DNA of 64,000 nt from Oscillospiraceae bacterium. GTDB lineage: Bacteria; Bacillota; Clostridia; Oscillospirales; CAG-272. Below, one piece after another: positions 7,265 through 16,543 of the stretch (position 1 is its first letter; every line of letters begins with the position of its first letter). The notes under the pieces were generated by a model. It was given only the letters and a program-made list of their open reading frames with translations. It made no database searches and was not told the origin of the DNA. The stretch is taken from positions 1 to 64,000 of the forward strand of contig SVTP01000008.1 in NCBI GenBank assembly GCA_015063725.1. The letters are read 5' to 3'. A program made the position numbers and the translations under genes.

Positions 7265-9919
7265 TTATTTCAACTTTTCAAGTGCGTTTTTAACGCCCTC
7301 GAGGTTTTCTTGATATTTTGCGAGCTTGGCGCGCTCGGCATCTACAACGGCGGCAGGTGCTTTGGCAACGAAGCCTTCGTTGGAGAGTTTACCTACAAGA
7401 CGTGCGATCTCGCCCTCGAGCTTTTTGGCTTCGCCTTCAAGGCGTGCGCGTTCCTTTTCGGTGTCGACAAGATCGGCAAGCGGCAGATAGATGGTTGCAG
7501 AGTCGGTGATGATCTGAACCGCGTTATCGGCGCTGACGGTGTCATCCCCAAAGGATGCGGCAACGGCTACGTCGGCGGCAGACGCCAGACGTGCAAAGAA
7601 GGGATAGGTTCCCTCGCCAAAGGACTCGGGATATGCGGTTGCAATATAAACCTTTGCCTTGCGGGAAGGAACAACGTTCATCTCATTGCGGCGGTTACGG
7701 ATTGCCTTGATGGCGGCGATCACGCGAGAGAGCTGCAGGGACTCTGCGGGGAAATTGAGCGCATCATTTGCCTTGGGGTATGCGGAGATCATGATGCTCT
7801 CTGCATCGCCCTGGTGAGGCAGTGCACCGTAGATTTCCTCGGTGATAAAGGGCATGAAGGGATGCAGGAGCTTGAGCGTGCCTGTGAGAACGTAGCAAAG
7901 TACGTTTTGGGCTACGCGGTTGCCCTCGGTATCCTTTTCGGCAAGGCGGCTCTTGGTAAGCTCAATGTACCAGTCGCAGAAGATATCCCAAATGAAATCA
8001 TAGATTGCGCTGAGCGCTACGCCGATCTCATAATGGTCAAGCGCACCTGTAACGGTTGCAACGGTCTTGTTGTACTCGGTCAGGATCCACTTGTCCTCTG
8101 CAGTGAGCAGAGACACGTCGGGAAGCTCTACTTTATCAATGGTTAGGTTCATACGAACGAAGCGAGATGCGTTCCACAGCTTGTTTGCAAAGTTGCGGGC
8201 AGCCTCCATCTTTTCATCCGAGAAGCGCATATCGTTTCCGGGCGAATTACCGGTGGAGAGAGCAAAGCGGAGTGCATCGGCACCGTATTTGTCGATGATC
8301 TCCAAGGGATCGATGCCGTTGCCGAGCGACTTGGACATCTTTCTGCCCTGCGCATCGCGAACAAGACCGTGAATGAATACGGTGTCAAACGGCTTTTCGC
8401 CCATGTGCTCCAGTCCCGAGAAGATCATACGGGATACCCAGAAGGTAATGATGTCGTATCCGGTAACGAGAACACTTGTGGGATAGTATTTTTTGAGATC
8501 CTCGGTCATCTCGGGCCAACCCATTGTGGAGAAGGGCCACAGAGCCGACGAGAACCACGTGTCAAGTACGTCTTCGTCCTGATGAACGGCAGCACCGCAC
8601 TTGGGACAGGTGGTGATATCCTCGCGAGAAACGGTCATCTCGCCGCAATCGTCGCAATAGAATGCGGGAATGCGGTGTCCCCACCAAAGCTGACGGGAGA
8701 TGCACCAATCAAGAATGTTGTTCATCCAGTTGAAGTAGTTTTTGGAGAAGCGCTCGGGAACAAAGCGGATGTCACCCTGCTCTACCGCTTCAATTGCGGG
8801 CTTTGCCAAGGGCTTCATCTTAACAAACCATTGGTCGGATGTCATCGGCTCAACAGTCGTACCGCAACGGTAGCAAACACCAACGTTGTGGTCGTGAGGA
8901 ACGGTCTTAACAAGGTATCCTTCCTCTTCGAGCTGGGCAACGAGCGCCTTGCGGCATTCGTAGCGGTCCATGCCCTCGTACTTACCCGCACCTGCGTTCA
9001 TGGTGGCATCATCGTTCATAACCTTGATTTGCTCGAGATTGTGGCGTTGACCAACGAGGAAGTCGTTGGGGTCGTGTGCGGGGGTGATCTTTACACAACC
9101 GGTACCAAAGCCGATCTCAACGTAATCGTCGGCAATGACGGGGATCTCTCTGCCAACGACGGGCAGAATGAGCGTCTTGCCGATGAGGTGCTTCATATCC
9201 TCGTCCTCGGGGTTGACTGCAACGGCGGTATCACCGAACATAGTCTCGGGACGGGTGGTGGCAACCTCAACGTAGCCGTCCTCACCCTTAATGGGATATT
9301 TGATGTGCCAGAAGTGGCCGGGTTGATCCTTATACTCTACCTCGGCATCAGAGAGAGCCGTAAGGCAGCGCGGGCACCAGTTGATGATACGGTATCCGCG
9401 ATAGATAAGTCCTTTTTCGTAAAGGTTTACAAATACGTCGCGAACAGCGCGGGAGCAGCCCTCGTCAAAGGTGAAGCGTTGGCGCGTCCAGTCGCAGGAT
9501 GCGCCCAGCTTTTTCAGCTGTCCCGTGATGCGAGCTTCGTATTTATCCTTCCAAGCCCAAACGCGCTCCAAAAACTTTTCGCGGCCGAGGTCGTAGCGGG
9601 AAAGTCCTTCTTCAACGCGCAGGCGTTCTTCAACCTTGATTTGTGTTGCAATACCTGCGTGGTCGGTGCCGGGGATCCAAAGGGTGTTAAAGCCTTGCAT
9701 TCTCTTGTAACGAACAAGAATGTCCTGCAGAGTCTCGTCGAGCGCGTGGCCCATGTGCAGCTGTCCCGTTACGTTGGGGGGCGGAATAACTACGGAGAAA
9801 TGCTCCGCATCGTTTTTGACGTCGGGCGTAAAGTAGCCCTTGTCGCACCAATTTTGATAAATTCTGTCCTCAAACTCCGACGGCGCGTAAGTTTTTGGCA
9901 GTTCGTTGTACTGATCCAT
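7265..9919 (-). CDS. valS: Valyl-tRNA synthetase
   Basis: ValS (884 aa) charges tRNA-Val and edits mischarged Thr. Class-I signatures are present: [15 protein letters not shown] (HIGH motif), the CP1 editing domain, two zinc-type Cys clusters ([10 protein letters not shown], and CDDCG with CPKCGA), [12 protein letters not shown] (KMSKS motif) and a C-terminal coiled coil ([21 protein letters not shown]). The start at 9919 follows AGGAGG by 9 nt; upstream in-frame ATGs fall inside the T-box leader. It is a single-gene unit controlled by a valine-responsive T-box. Confidence 0.97.
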   Translation of the reverse strand: MDQYNELPKTYAPSEFEDRIYQNWCDKGYFTPDVKNDAEHFSVVIPPPNVTGQLHMGHALDETLQDILVRYKRMQGFNTLWIPGTDHAGIATQIKVEERLRVEEGLSRYDLGREKFLERVWAWKDKYEARITGQLKKLGASCDWTRQRFTFDEGCSRAVRDVFVNLYEKGLIYRGYRIINWCPRCLTALSDAEVEYKDQPGHFWHIKYPIKGEDGYVEVATTRPETMFGDTAVAVNPEDEDMKHLIGKTLILPVVGREIPVIADDYVEIGFGTGCVKITPAHDPNDFLVGQRHNLEQIKVMNDDATMNAGAGKYEGMDRYECRKALVAQLEEEGYLVKTVPHDHNVGVCYRCGTTVEPMTSDQWFVKMKPLAKPAIEAVEQGDIRFVPERFSKNYFNWMNNILDWCISRQLWWGHRIPAFYCDDCGEMTVSREDITTCPKCGAAVHQDEDVLDTWFSSALWPFSTMGWPEMTEDLKKYYPTSVLVTGYDIITFWVSRMIFSGLEHMGEKPFDTVFIHGLVRDAQGRKMSKSLGNGIDPLEIIDKYGADALRFALSTGNSPGNDMRFSDEKMEAARNFANKLWNASRFVRMNLTIDKVELPDVSLLTAEDKWILTEYNKTVATVTGALDHYEIGVALSAIYDFIWDIFCDWYIELTKSRLAEKDTEGNRVAQNVLCYVLTGTLKLLHPFMPFITEEIYGALPHQGDAESIMISAYPKANDALNFPAESLQLSRVIAAIKAIRNRRNEMNVVPSRKAKVYIATAYPESFGEGTYPFFARLASAADVAVAASFGDDTVSADNAVQIITDSATIYLPLADLVDTEKERARLEGEAKKLEGEIARLVGKLSNEGFVAKAPAAVVDAERAKLAKYQENLEGVKNALEKLK

Positions 9920-9962
9920 TGTAATAGACCTCCTGAAAATATATGTGCAAATTATTTTTTGA

Positions 9963-10226
9963 CAAAAGAAAAAGCCTCCCCGTCCAGCATCAGGACGTGG
10001 AAGCACGCGGTACCACCTGATTTTGCATCCATGCCAAAAAGGCGCGCGGATGCACACTCAACTCCCATAACGGCGGAACCCGTTGCCGACTACACAAGGA
10101 ACGAAAATCGCTCCCCTTCCCCGACACCACTCCAAAGTGACTTCCGCATCCTTCGCTAAGGGCTTGCACCAACCGCCCTCTCTCTGCGCGCAAAAGGTTT
10201 GCGTACTCCTCTTTTTCATCGTGTTT
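9963..10226 (-). promoter_or_regulatory. T-box riboswitch leader of valS
   Basis: The leader between the promoter (10233-10261) and valS has the T-box element GGTGGTACCGCG (10017-10006) followed by a terminator hairpin (9974-9985 with 9993-10004) and a T-rich run. Uncharged tRNA-Val would pair with the T-box and favour the antiterminator, so valS is induced by valine starvation. A GTC triplet in the 3' part of Stem I (around 10120) is a candidate specifier codon, but I did not fold Stem I fully. Confidence 0.9.
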
Positions 10227-10232
10227 CAAGTT

Positions 10233-10261
10233 ATTGTATCACAAAAAATGGAGATTGTCAA
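10233..10261 (-). promoter_or_regulatory. Promoter of valS
   Basis: TTGACA (10261-10256), 17-nt spacer, TACAAT (10238-10233) on the minus strand, directly ahead of the T-box leader. Confidence 0.85.
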
Positions 10262-10279
10262 TATATTAGAAGATTTTTT

Positions 10280-10447
10280 GTGGGGGAACTTTTGAAAAAG
10301 TTCCCCCACGCCCCCTCAAAACTTTCACACAACAAATATCGAAATCAATTTGTTAGTTTTCGGACGGACAGTCGGCGCGAGCGCACCGCTCGCTTTGGCT
10401 ATCGCTAACTCGCAGGCGCCGCCAAGACCCTGCTCGTTAAGAAAGTT
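10280..10447 (+). repeat. Intergenic structured repeat, copy B1
   Basis: A full copy on the plus strand. It has the GC hairpin (10280-10309), an outer stem AACTTTC (10320-10326) with GAAAGTT (10441-10447), and between them the conserved body with GACAGTCGGCGCGAG, TTTGGCTATCGC and a final hairpin whose loop contains CCGCCAAGAC. It sits directly upstream of the valS promoter in the opposite orientation. Confidence 0.8.
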
Positions 10448-10461
10448 GAGTGACAAAAAAC

Positions 10462-10528
10462 GGGCGACCGATAGTCGCCCCTACGTTGAAGTTGAAAACA
10501 TTTTGTAGGGGCGATTCACGAATCGCCC
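10462..10528. repeat. Pair of GGGCGA palindromes with GTAGGGGCG inverted repeats
   Basis: Two small hairpins, GGGCGAC..GTCGCCC (10462-10480) and GGGCGATT..AATCGCCC (10509-10528), are joined by an inverted repeat CGCCCCTAC (10476-10484) and GTAGGGGCG (10505-10513). The same 9-mer forms the ends of the element at 59139-59247. The pair lies between the inverted repeat copies B1 and B2. With them it fills the 800-nt space between valS and the flippase gene, in which I see no coding sequence. Confidence 0.65.
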
Positions 10529-10539
10529 GAATGCAAAAC

Positions 10540-10711
10540 TAACCTCCTAGCGAGCAGGGTCTCGGTGGCACCTGTGAGCTTGCGATAGCAAGAGCGAGGT
10601 TTATCCTCGCGCCGACTGTCTGTTAGTACATTGCGGATTTGTTTTTTAATCCCCTTTGTCAGCGAGTTCTTGAAGGGGTGTGGGGGAACTTCTCGAAAGA
10701 AGTTCCCCCAC
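10540..10711 (-). repeat. Intergenic structured repeat, copy B2
   Basis: A minus-strand copy facing B1. The GC hairpin (10680-10711) begins 11 nt after the flippase stop, and the body follows toward lower coordinates with GACAGTCGGCGCGAG and GCTATCGCAAG. The last hairpin has the conserved ACC..GAC loop and a stem ending in CCCTGCTCGCT. The outer stem is degenerate in this copy. Confidence 0.75.
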
Positions 10712-10721
10712 AAAAATCCCC

Positions 10722-12122
10722 CTATTTCATTCTCTTTGCAACGATCGCGCGCACCCCCTTAAGGAGTGCGGGCGCGTTGAGGGCGCAGATGGCAAGGATG
10801 CACAAAAGTGTCCACCAGATGCGGGCCTTGACGTCGAGTGTCATAATGGCTGCTGCCCCGAGGAGCAAAGCGGTACTGATGCAAAGGCGTGGCAAGCAAA
10901 GCTTGAACGGAATGATACGCGGTGCATCAATAAGGCGCAAAACAAGCACTAGAGCGTAGCTTGCAAGCGTTGCAATCGCTGCCCCAAGTGCGCCCATGAT
11001 GGGAATGAGCCAAAGATTGAGCGCAATGTTCGCCAATGCTCCCGCAAGAGCGGTAACAAAGGAGTGGCTGCTCTTTTTGCGTACAAGGTAAACGCTCGCA
11101 AGGAAAGAAACAAGTGCTTCGAGCGCCGCCGCACACAAGAGTGTGGGCATATATCTCCATGCCTCAAAAAAGGCGACGTTGAGAAGCAGTTTGGAAAGAA
11201 ATCGCGAGAGCAGGATCAGTCCTGCGCCGCCGATCATAATGACTGACAAAAAGCCTTCCCACACGCGAGAATAAAAATGCGAGCAAGCCGTCTCGTCTTT
11301 TTCTTCGCTTACGGCAGAAAACTGCCACGCCTGCAAAAAGATGCCTGCAACGAGGTTGACAATGGTGGGAATCTTATACGCCGCCGCGTAAACGCCGTTG
11401 ACGCTCTCGCCCCAGAAGTAGGTGACCATGGCGCGGTCGGAGAGGTCGGTAATGAGCCAACAGAGCGTGGTGGGGATCATGGGGAGACTGAAGCGGAGCA
11501 GGTCCTTCATCAGTCGGCGGTCGATATTTTGAATGGAAAACACGCGCCACAGCTTTGCGCGCAGCACGATAAAGGCGGTGGTGAGCAGGTTGCCCACAAT
11601 GACCGAGAGGACGTACCCCTCAACGCCCATCTCGAATACAAACAAAAACAGGACGTTGCAGGCAATGGTGAGGGCGGTGTTGAGAATCCCCTGCCCTGCA
11701 AAAAGCGTTGTGCGGTCAATGGCGCGCAGATACTGTGCGCATACGGCTTGCAGGTCGGCAAAGAACACGTAGAGGACAACAAGCCACACGTACGGTTTGC
11801 AATACGGGATCAATAAAAGGAGCGGTGAGAGAAGCAAAAAGCCGCCCAGTCCCAACCCCAAAAGGGCGACGGACGAGGAAAAGACGCGCTTTTGATCGGC
11901 TTCACGTTCTGCCGCAAAGCGGAAAATGCCTGTGCTGACACCGACGCAAGCGATGGGAATGAGAAAATTGGCAATGCCCGTGATCATCTCGGCGGCTCCG
12001 TATTCGGCGGTGGTCAACCACGCCGTGTAGAGCGGCATTAAGAGAAAAACGAGCAATTTTGAACCGAAGGTCCCAATGGCTAAAATGACGGTGTTAGAGG
12101 CTAACTTCTGATATCTGTTCAT
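10722..12122 (-). CDS. Polysaccharide/lipid-linked oligosaccharide flippase (MOP superfamily)
   Basis: A 466-aa membrane protein with about 12-14 hydrophobic helices and the Wzx/MurJ-type opening (ASNTVILAIGTFGSKLLVFLLMPLYT). Members of this superfamily flip undecaprenyl-linked sugars or related lipids across the cytoplasmic membrane. It could serve cell-wall polysaccharide export, or act like the spore-cortex flippase SpoVB; the sequence alone does not decide. It overlaps the preceding DUF308-like gene by an ATGA, ending the rsmD-coaD-DUF308-flippase operon, and is followed at once by repeat B2. Confidence 0.85.
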   Translation of the reverse strand: MNRYQKLASNTVILAIGTFGSKLLVFLLMPLYTAWLTTAEYGAAEMITGIANFLIPIACVGVSTGIFRFAAEREADQKRVFSSSVALLGLGLGGFLLLSPLLLLIPYCKPYVWLVVLYVFFADLQAVCAQYLRAIDRTTLFAGQGILNTALTIACNVLFLFVFEMGVEGYVLSVIVGNLLTTAFIVLRAKLWRVFSIQNIDRRLMKDLLRFSLPMIPTTLCWLITDLSDRAMVTYFWGESVNGVYAAAYKIPTIVNLVAGIFLQAWQFSAVSEEKDETACSHFYSRVWEGFLSVIMIGGAGLILLSRFLSKLLLNVAFFEAWRYMPTLLCAAALEALVSFLASVYLVRKKSSHSFVTALAGALANIALNLWLIPIMGALGAAIATLASYALVLVLRLIDAPRIIPFKLCLPRLCISTALLLGAAAIMTLDVKARIWWTLLCILAICALNAPALLKGVRAIVAKRMK

Positions 12123-12754
12123 TTTTTTTCGCGGTATCTTGTGGCGGTATCGGCTTTGCCGTTGCCATTGGTATCTACGTAAACGGTGTCGATGGTTCCG
12201 TTACCGTCGGTGTCCACAAACACGCGCGCACCCGTGACGTTTTGGCTCTTTTTGACGAGTCGGTACATTGAAATCAAATAGACGATACTCAAGATGATAA
12301 CGCCAATGCCTGCAACATCAAAAAGAACGTCAATGGTTTTGGCAGGACCAAGCACAAGAAGAACAATGCCCACGATCAGCTTGGGGGCTTCGGCTTTGAA
12401 GCGAGAAGACCGATCGGTGGCGTTTACAATTGCGATGAGGGGTTGCGCGATCATGACAACGCCCACAACGATGAGCAGGATGCTGCTATGCAGAATAAGC
12501 ATCAAAAAGCCTGCAACCACCATCAAGGCGGTGCAAATCAGGCTTACTTTGCCAACGCCCGTATGGCGGAGCGGCAAAAGTGAGAAAAGCGTGGGCAGGT
12601 TGACCGCGATGGTCACAATACCCATAATAAAAAAGACAACGTCAAGTAAAAATCCGACGGGAAGAAGGATCAGAAGCAGTCCGACCAGAACACCGATTCC
12701 CGTAACGGTCAGGGACGTGCGCGAAAAGCCGCGGCGTATGTCTTTAAAATCCAT
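12119..12754 (-). CDS. DUF308-like membrane protein with a C-terminal EF-hand-like tail
   Basis: A 211-aa protein with six or more hydrophobic segments in the HdeD/DUF308 style, function unknown. The last 35 residues are unusual. Two copies of an Asp-rich calcium-loop pattern, DTDGNGTID (181-189) and DTNGNGKAD (194-202), resemble dockerin or thrombospondin type-3 loops, which normally act outside the cell. The start at 12754 is 1 nt after the coaD stop, with GGAGG inside the end of coaD. It is co-transcribed with coaD and the flippase. Confidence 0.75.
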   Translation of the reverse strand: MDFKDIRRGFSRTSLTVTGIGVLVGLLLILLPVGFLLDVVFFIMGIVTIAVNLPTLFSLLPLRHTGVGKVSLICTALMVVAGFLMLILHSSILLIVVGVVMIAQPLIAIVNATDRSSRFKAEAPKLIVGIVLLVLGPAKTIDVLFDVAGIGVIILSIVYLISMYRLVKKSQNVTGARVFVDTDGNGTIDTVYVDTNGNGKADTATRYREKK

Positions 12755-12755
12755 A

Positions 12756-13247
12756 TTACTTACCTCCGTTTTCAATAAAGCGTGCAAAGATCAGGTGCTC
12801 GGCGTTGGGGTGGACGATGTCCTCAAGTGTCTCCCCTGCCATAAGTCGGCGGCGAACCTCGGTGGAGCTGATATGCTCTACCGACTTTTTGGCGCGGATC
12901 ATTTCGGTGCGGAAGCGCGGATTGTGTGAGGAGTTCCAATCTGCCATATGCAACTCGTAATCGTAGTCGCGTTGGTTTCTCCAGCCCTTGCAAACCGCAT
13001 CGGCGCCAAGACGGTCAAAGAGGTCAATGAGCATGCCGTTCTCGGTGATCACGCGCACATTCGGGAGCTCCTTAACGGTCTCCTCGGCAATGGCAACGCG
13101 CGTATTCAGGTCAAACAGATATTTTTTGGAGCGGTTGACCATGATTGCCACCACGACCTCGTCGTAGCGTTTGGCAACCGTTTTGACAAGCTCCAAGTGT
13201 CCCAGTGTCATCGGGTCAAAGCTACCCGGTACAATTGCAAGACTCAT
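12756..13247 (-). CDS. coaD: Phosphopantetheine adenylyltransferase
   Basis: CoaD (163 aa) transfers AMP from ATP to 4'-phosphopantetheine, the fourth step of CoA synthesis. It shows the nucleotidyltransferase motif PGSFDPMTLGH (residues 7-17), the family segment VCKGWRNQRDYDYE and ISSTEVRRRL. Length is typical. The start overlaps the rsmD stop (ATGA), the usual rsmD-coaD pairing in Bacillota. The CoA kinase coaE is 39 kb away in this window. Confidence 0.95.
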   Translation of the reverse strand: MSLAIVPGSFDPMTLGHLELVKTVAKRYDEVVVAIMVNRSKKYLFDLNTRVAIAEETVKELPNVRVITENGMLIDLFDRLGADAVCKGWRNQRDYDYELHMADWNSSHNPRFRTEMIRAKKSVEHISSTEVRRRLMAGETLEDIVHPNAEHLIFARFIENGGK

Positions 13248-13816
13248 TTTTCTTCTCCCCCTTTTTCTAATACGGTAACACACGCCGCGCCGTAACGCGC
13301 CACACGTCGAATGTTAAATTGATTTTTTAGCTCTTCATTGCCGCCAAAAACGTCACCCTCGTCGGCGCTTTCGCAAACGATGATGCCGCCCTCGGCAAGC
13401 AGATCCCACTCCAGCAGTTTTGCCAAAACCTTGGGTAAAAATCCGCCCGCGTAGGGGGGATCGAGGAAGGAGAGTTCAAATCTCTCGCGCCCCGCAAGGC
13501 GGCGCAAAGCTGCCTGCCAATCGGTACAAAGGACCTCGCACGCATCTGTAAAATGCGTTTTTTCGACGTTTGCGCGAATGATGGCGGTTGCCTCTCTTGA
13601 TGAGTCGTTGAATACCGCGTATTCCGCGCCTCTGCTGAGCGCCTCAAGACCTAACTGCCCCGAGCCTGCAAACAAGTCCAGCACTCTTGTGCCTGCAATC
13701 TCGTTTTGCAGCATCGAAAAAACCGCTTCCTTCGTCCGCTCTGCCGTCGGTCTCGTTGCCTCCCCCGACAATGTATTCAGTTTTGTTCCTCTTGCTTTTC
13801 CTGTGATGATACGCAT
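13244..13816 (-). CDS. rsmD: 16S rRNA (guanine966-N2)-methyltransferase
   Basis: RsmD (190 aa) methylates G966 of 16S rRNA using SAM. The SAM-binding motif LDLFAGSGQLG (46-56) and the catalytic DPPY (119-122) are present, and the N-terminus MRIITGKARG is characteristic. The start at 13816 follows AAGGA; a longer frame would run into repeat copy C1, whose hairpin starts 16 nt upstream. First gene of the operon with coaD. Confidence 0.94.
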   Translation of the reverse strand: MRIITGKARGTKLNTLSGEATRPTAERTKEAVFSMLQNEIAGTRVLDLFAGSGQLGLEALSRGAEYAVFNDSSREATAIIRANVEKTHFTDACEVLCTDWQAALRRLAGRERFELSFLDPPYAGGFLPKVLAKLLEWDLLAEGGIIVCESADEGDVFGGNEELKNQFNIRRVARYGAACVTVLEKGGEEK

Positions 13817-13831
13817 ATTTTTTCCTTTTTC

Positions 13832-13980
13832 TTGGGGAAAACTTCTTGGAAGAAGTTTTCCCCAAACCCCTTTCAAGAACTTCCTGACAATTTTTTCTAA
13901 ATGTATTCGTTAGTTTACGAATGGACGGTCGGCGCGAGCGAAATGCTCGCTTTGGCTGTCCGTCGGTGCTCTACCAAGTT
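13832..13980 (+). repeat. Intergenic structured repeat, copy C1
   Basis: A plus-strand, partly decayed copy. It has the hairpin TTGGGGAAAACTTC..GAAGTTTTCCCCAA (13832-13865), the tail ACCCCTTTCAAGAACTTCC, and the body GGACGGTCGGCGCGAG..CTCGCTTTGGCT. The final ACCACCAAGAC hairpin is lost. It lies antisense in the 5' region of rsmD. Confidence 0.75.
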
Positions 13981-13999
13981 ACTTTTATAATCTTTTCGT

Positions 14000-14055
14000 G
14001 AGAGCGTTTTTTGAGGGGGTTCGGGGGAAACTTTTTTTCAAAAAAAGTTCCCCCG
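14000..14055 (-). repeat. Intergenic hairpin repeat, copy C2 (hairpin only)
   Basis: A minus-strand hairpin (14022-14055, CGGGGGAAC..GTTCCCCCG with T/A-rich top) begins 15 nt after the uvrC stop, followed by the tail CCCCCTCAAAAAACGCTCTC. Together with C1 it forms an inverted pair, as B1 and B2 do. Confidence 0.7.
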
Positions 14056-14069
14056 ATAATCCCTCGTTC

Positions 14070-15902
14070 TCACTTCCTAAAATACGCCACAATGTTGTCC
14101 GCATCCTTTGCCGAGATGCCGGGAACGGCGGCGATTTGTTCGCACGTAGCCTTTTTGAGGGCGGCGAGACCGCCGAAGGCGGATAGGAGCTTTTTGGCTT
14201 TGGCATCGCCGATGCCGGGGATTTTGGTAAGAGACGAGGTACGCACCGTTTTGCGCTTGGCTTGCGTCATGCGCCCGATGGTGTAGCGGTGGACTTCCTC
14301 TTGGATGCGGTAAATGAGCGTGAAAACGTCCTGCACGCGAGCGATGGAGATTTCCTCATTCTCGGTGCAAAGGGCGCGCGTTTTGTGGAAATCATCCTTG
14401 ACCATGCCAAACACGGGAATGTCCAATCCCCTCTCATTGAGCAGCTCGCGAATAGTGGAAACGTGTCCGCGTCCGCCGTCAAGCAGAATAAGGTCGGGCA
14501 GATTGGAAAACGAGCCGTCGGCATCTGCCAGGTGAGAGAGGCGGCGGTCAAGTGCCTCGCGCATCGAGGCGTAGTCATCGGTACCCTCCACACTGCCAAT
14601 GCGGAAGGTGCGATAGTCGGATTTTTTGAATTTGCCCTCTTCGCAAACGATCATACCTGCGGTCAGGTGCTCCGCACCGATGTTGGAAATGTCGTATGCC
14701 TCGATGCGAGCGGGGTAACATTCAAGATTGAGAATTTCGGCAAGGCGCACGAGTGTGCCCTCGGTGCGATTGGTTTCTGCAACAAAGAGACGCGCCTGCT
14801 CGGCGGCGTTCTTTTGCGCCATGTCGCAAAGCGTGTGCAGCTCTCCCCTCTCGGGAATGCGCACCTGCACGCGATGACCGCAAATGTGGTGGAGATATTC
14901 GCTCAAGGTGGCGATTTCCTCATCGTCGGTTGCAAAGGACAACAGCACGCGCGGCGGAATATCCTCGCGCATGGCGTAATGGCGGCAGAGGAATGCGGTC
15001 AGCTCCTCGGGCTCGGGGAGCGCATCTGCACCAAACAAAAAGTCATTTTTATCCTGCAGAACACCTGCGCGGATGTAGAAAATCGAAATACAAGCACAAA
15101 GCTCGTCGGCATAAAAGGCGATAACGTCCTGCTCGGTGTCGGGAGATGCGACCACCTTTTGGCGCTCGCCAATGCGGTCAAGAGCGCTCAGGGTATCGCG
15201 GCAGCGTGCGGCTTGCTCGTAGCGTTCCGCTTCGGCGTGCGCGTACATCTCAGCCTCGATCTCACGCTTGACGTCCCTCACCTTACCGCCCAAAAGCTCG
15301 GCGGCAAATCGCATGGTCGCCTTGTGCTCCTCGGGGGTTACGTTGCCGGTGCAAAGCCCCGAGCAGCGCCCCATTTGGTAATAGATGCAGGGGCGTTCTT
15401 TGCCAATGTCGCGCGGAAAACGGCGCGAGCAGGTGGGCAGGCGCAGAGTGCGCGACAAAAGCTCGATGAGCGAATAGGCAGTTCCCGAGCCCGAATAAGG
15501 TCCAAAATAGCGCGCTTTGTCGCTCTCGCGGCGACGCGTAAAAACCAGACGTGGGTATTCCTCGTCGGTGATTTTGATATAGGGGTAGGACTTGGCATCC
15601 TTGAGGCGGATGTTATATTTGGGGGCATATTGCTTGATGAGCGTGTTCTCAAGCGAGAGCGCCTCAATTTCGGTATCGCAAATGTAGCAGTCAAAATCCT
15701 CGACCGATGCCACCATACGGGCAGTTTTGAGGTTCTTTTCACTGTTTTGAAAATACTGCGACACGCGGGACTTGAGCTTGCGCGACTTGCCCACGTATAT
15801 GACCTTGCCGCGCACGTCGCGCATAATGTAAACGCCCGGGCAGAGCGGCAGATCGTTTGCCTTTTGGAGCAGGCGGCTCATTCTGTCGGTATCTCGGTTC
15901 AT
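14070..15902 (-). CDS. uvrC: Excinuclease ABC subunit C
   Basis: UvrC (610 aa) makes the two incisions in nucleotide excision repair. In order: a GIY-YIG nuclease domain (PGVYIMRD..VIYVGKS, residues 22-41), the Cys cluster around CIYYQMGRCSGLC, a UVR motif (about 210-245) that binds UvrB, the RNase H-like endonuclease domain (EAYDISN, LILLDGGRGH), and a tandem helix-hairpin-helix at the C-terminus (IPGIGDAKAKKLL, VPGISAKDA). The start follows AAAGGAGG by 6 nt. Stand-alone gene. Confidence 0.97.
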   Translation of the reverse strand: MNRDTDRMSRLLQKANDLPLCPGVYIMRDVRGKVIYVGKSRKLKSRVSQYFQNSEKNLKTARMVASVEDFDCYICDTEIEALSLENTLIKQYAPKYNIRLKDAKSYPYIKITDEEYPRLVFTRRRESDKARYFGPYSGSGTAYSLIELLSRTLRLPTCSRRFPRDIGKERPCIYYQMGRCSGLCTGNVTPEEHKATMRFAAELLGGKVRDVKREIEAEMYAHAEAERYEQAARCRDTLSALDRIGERQKVVASPDTEQDVIAFYADELCACISIFYIRAGVLQDKNDFLFGADALPEPEELTAFLCRHYAMREDIPPRVLLSFATDDEEIATLSEYLHHICGHRVQVRIPERGELHTLCDMAQKNAAEQARLFVAETNRTEGTLVRLAEILNLECYPARIEAYDISNIGAEHLTAGMIVCEEGKFKKSDYRTFRIGSVEGTDDYASMREALDRRLSHLADADGSFSNLPDLILLDGGRGHVSTIRELLNERGLDIPVFGMVKDDFHKTRALCTENEEISIARVQDVFTLIYRIQEEVHRYTIGRMTQAKRKTVRTSSLTKIPGIGDAKAKKLLSAFGGLAALKKATCEQIAAVPGISAKDADNIVAYFRK

Positions 15903-16072
15903 ACGCGGCCTCCTTTCTTTTGCATTCCGCCAAAACTTTTTCTAATTTAGTTTCTGAAAGCGAAAACGCAGAACAATTTAAAGTCTCCCTTGCGCAAAGG
16001 GAGCCTTTTGGTTAGTGCGGCAATATCACTTATAAAATGTTTCTTTACACGCTATTTTGCTTTTGCGGAACA

Positions 16073-16120
16073 AAAACGGCGTGCGCACAAAGGGCTCTAT
16101 GCCCTGACTGCCACACGCCG
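16073..16120 (-). terminator. Terminator of the HPr gene
   Basis: A stem CGGCGTG/CACGCCG (16077-16083 with 16114-16120) plus an inner AGGGC/GCCCT stem, followed by TTTTTG on the minus strand, 18 nt beyond the stop codon. A second palindrome (CTCCCTTGCGCAAAGGGAG, 15984-16002) lies between it and uvrC. Confidence 0.75.
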
Positions 16121-16137
16121 CCTATGCAAGTTATGGA

Positions 16138-16404
16138 TCAATATTCCGCAAAACCGTTTTCGATCAGTTCTACCAAGCCTGCAACTGCGGCATTCTCGTC
16201 TTGACCGTCTGCAATCAGGGTAATGGTCATACCCTTTGCAACGCCCAGCGAAAGAACGCCCAAAAGGCTCTTGGCGCTAACCTTGCGATCCTCTTTTTCT
16301 ACCCAAATGGAAGACTTGTAGGTGTTTGCCTTTTGGATGAAAAAGGTGGCAGGACGCGCGTGTAATCCACTGGAATTGGTAATGGTAACCTGACGTGAAA
16401 TCAT
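16138..16404 (-). CDS. ptsH: Phosphocarrier protein HPr
   Basis: An 88-aa HPr. His15 in NSSGLHARPA is the residue phosphorylated by PTS enzyme I, and Ser46 in AKSLLGVLSLG is the site used by HPr kinase for catabolite control; both are at the exact family positions. Crh paralogues lack His15, so this is HPr or a close relative. The enzyme I gene (ptsI) is not adjacent. It has its own promoter and terminator. The 5' leader holds a small hairpin (GCCCGA..TCGGGC, 16444-16459). Confidence 0.93.
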   Translation of the reverse strand: MISRQVTITNSSGLHARPATFFIQKANTYKSSIWVEKEDRKVSAKSLLGVLSLGVAKGMTITLIADGQDENAAVAGLVELIENGFAEY

Positions 16405-16481
16405 ACGTTCCTCTCTCCTGTACTCTCGTAAATGAATAGTGATGCCCGATGTTTCGGGCACAGTTTGTTTATTATATTATT

Positions 16482-16510
16482 ATTATAGCAAAAGTTTTTG
16501 AAAAAATCAA
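16482..16510 (-). promoter_or_regulatory. Promoter of the HPr gene
   Basis: TTGATT (16510-16505), 17-nt spacer, TATAAT (16487-16482) with an extended TGC on the minus strand. Confidence 0.75.
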
Positions 16511-16543
16511 TATGTCATTTTATCATTTTTTTAATGGATTATG

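Noticed and set aside
8369..10159. A long plus-strand open frame antisense to valS
   Set aside because: It shadows valS and runs into the T-box leader. Similar long antisense frames opposite uvrC, dnaE, the topoisomerase and ABC genes were rejected for the same reason.
12119..12122. Frameshift between the DUF308-like gene and the flippase gene
   Set aside because: The 4-nt ATGA overlap is a normal translational coupling signal, and both proteins are complete.
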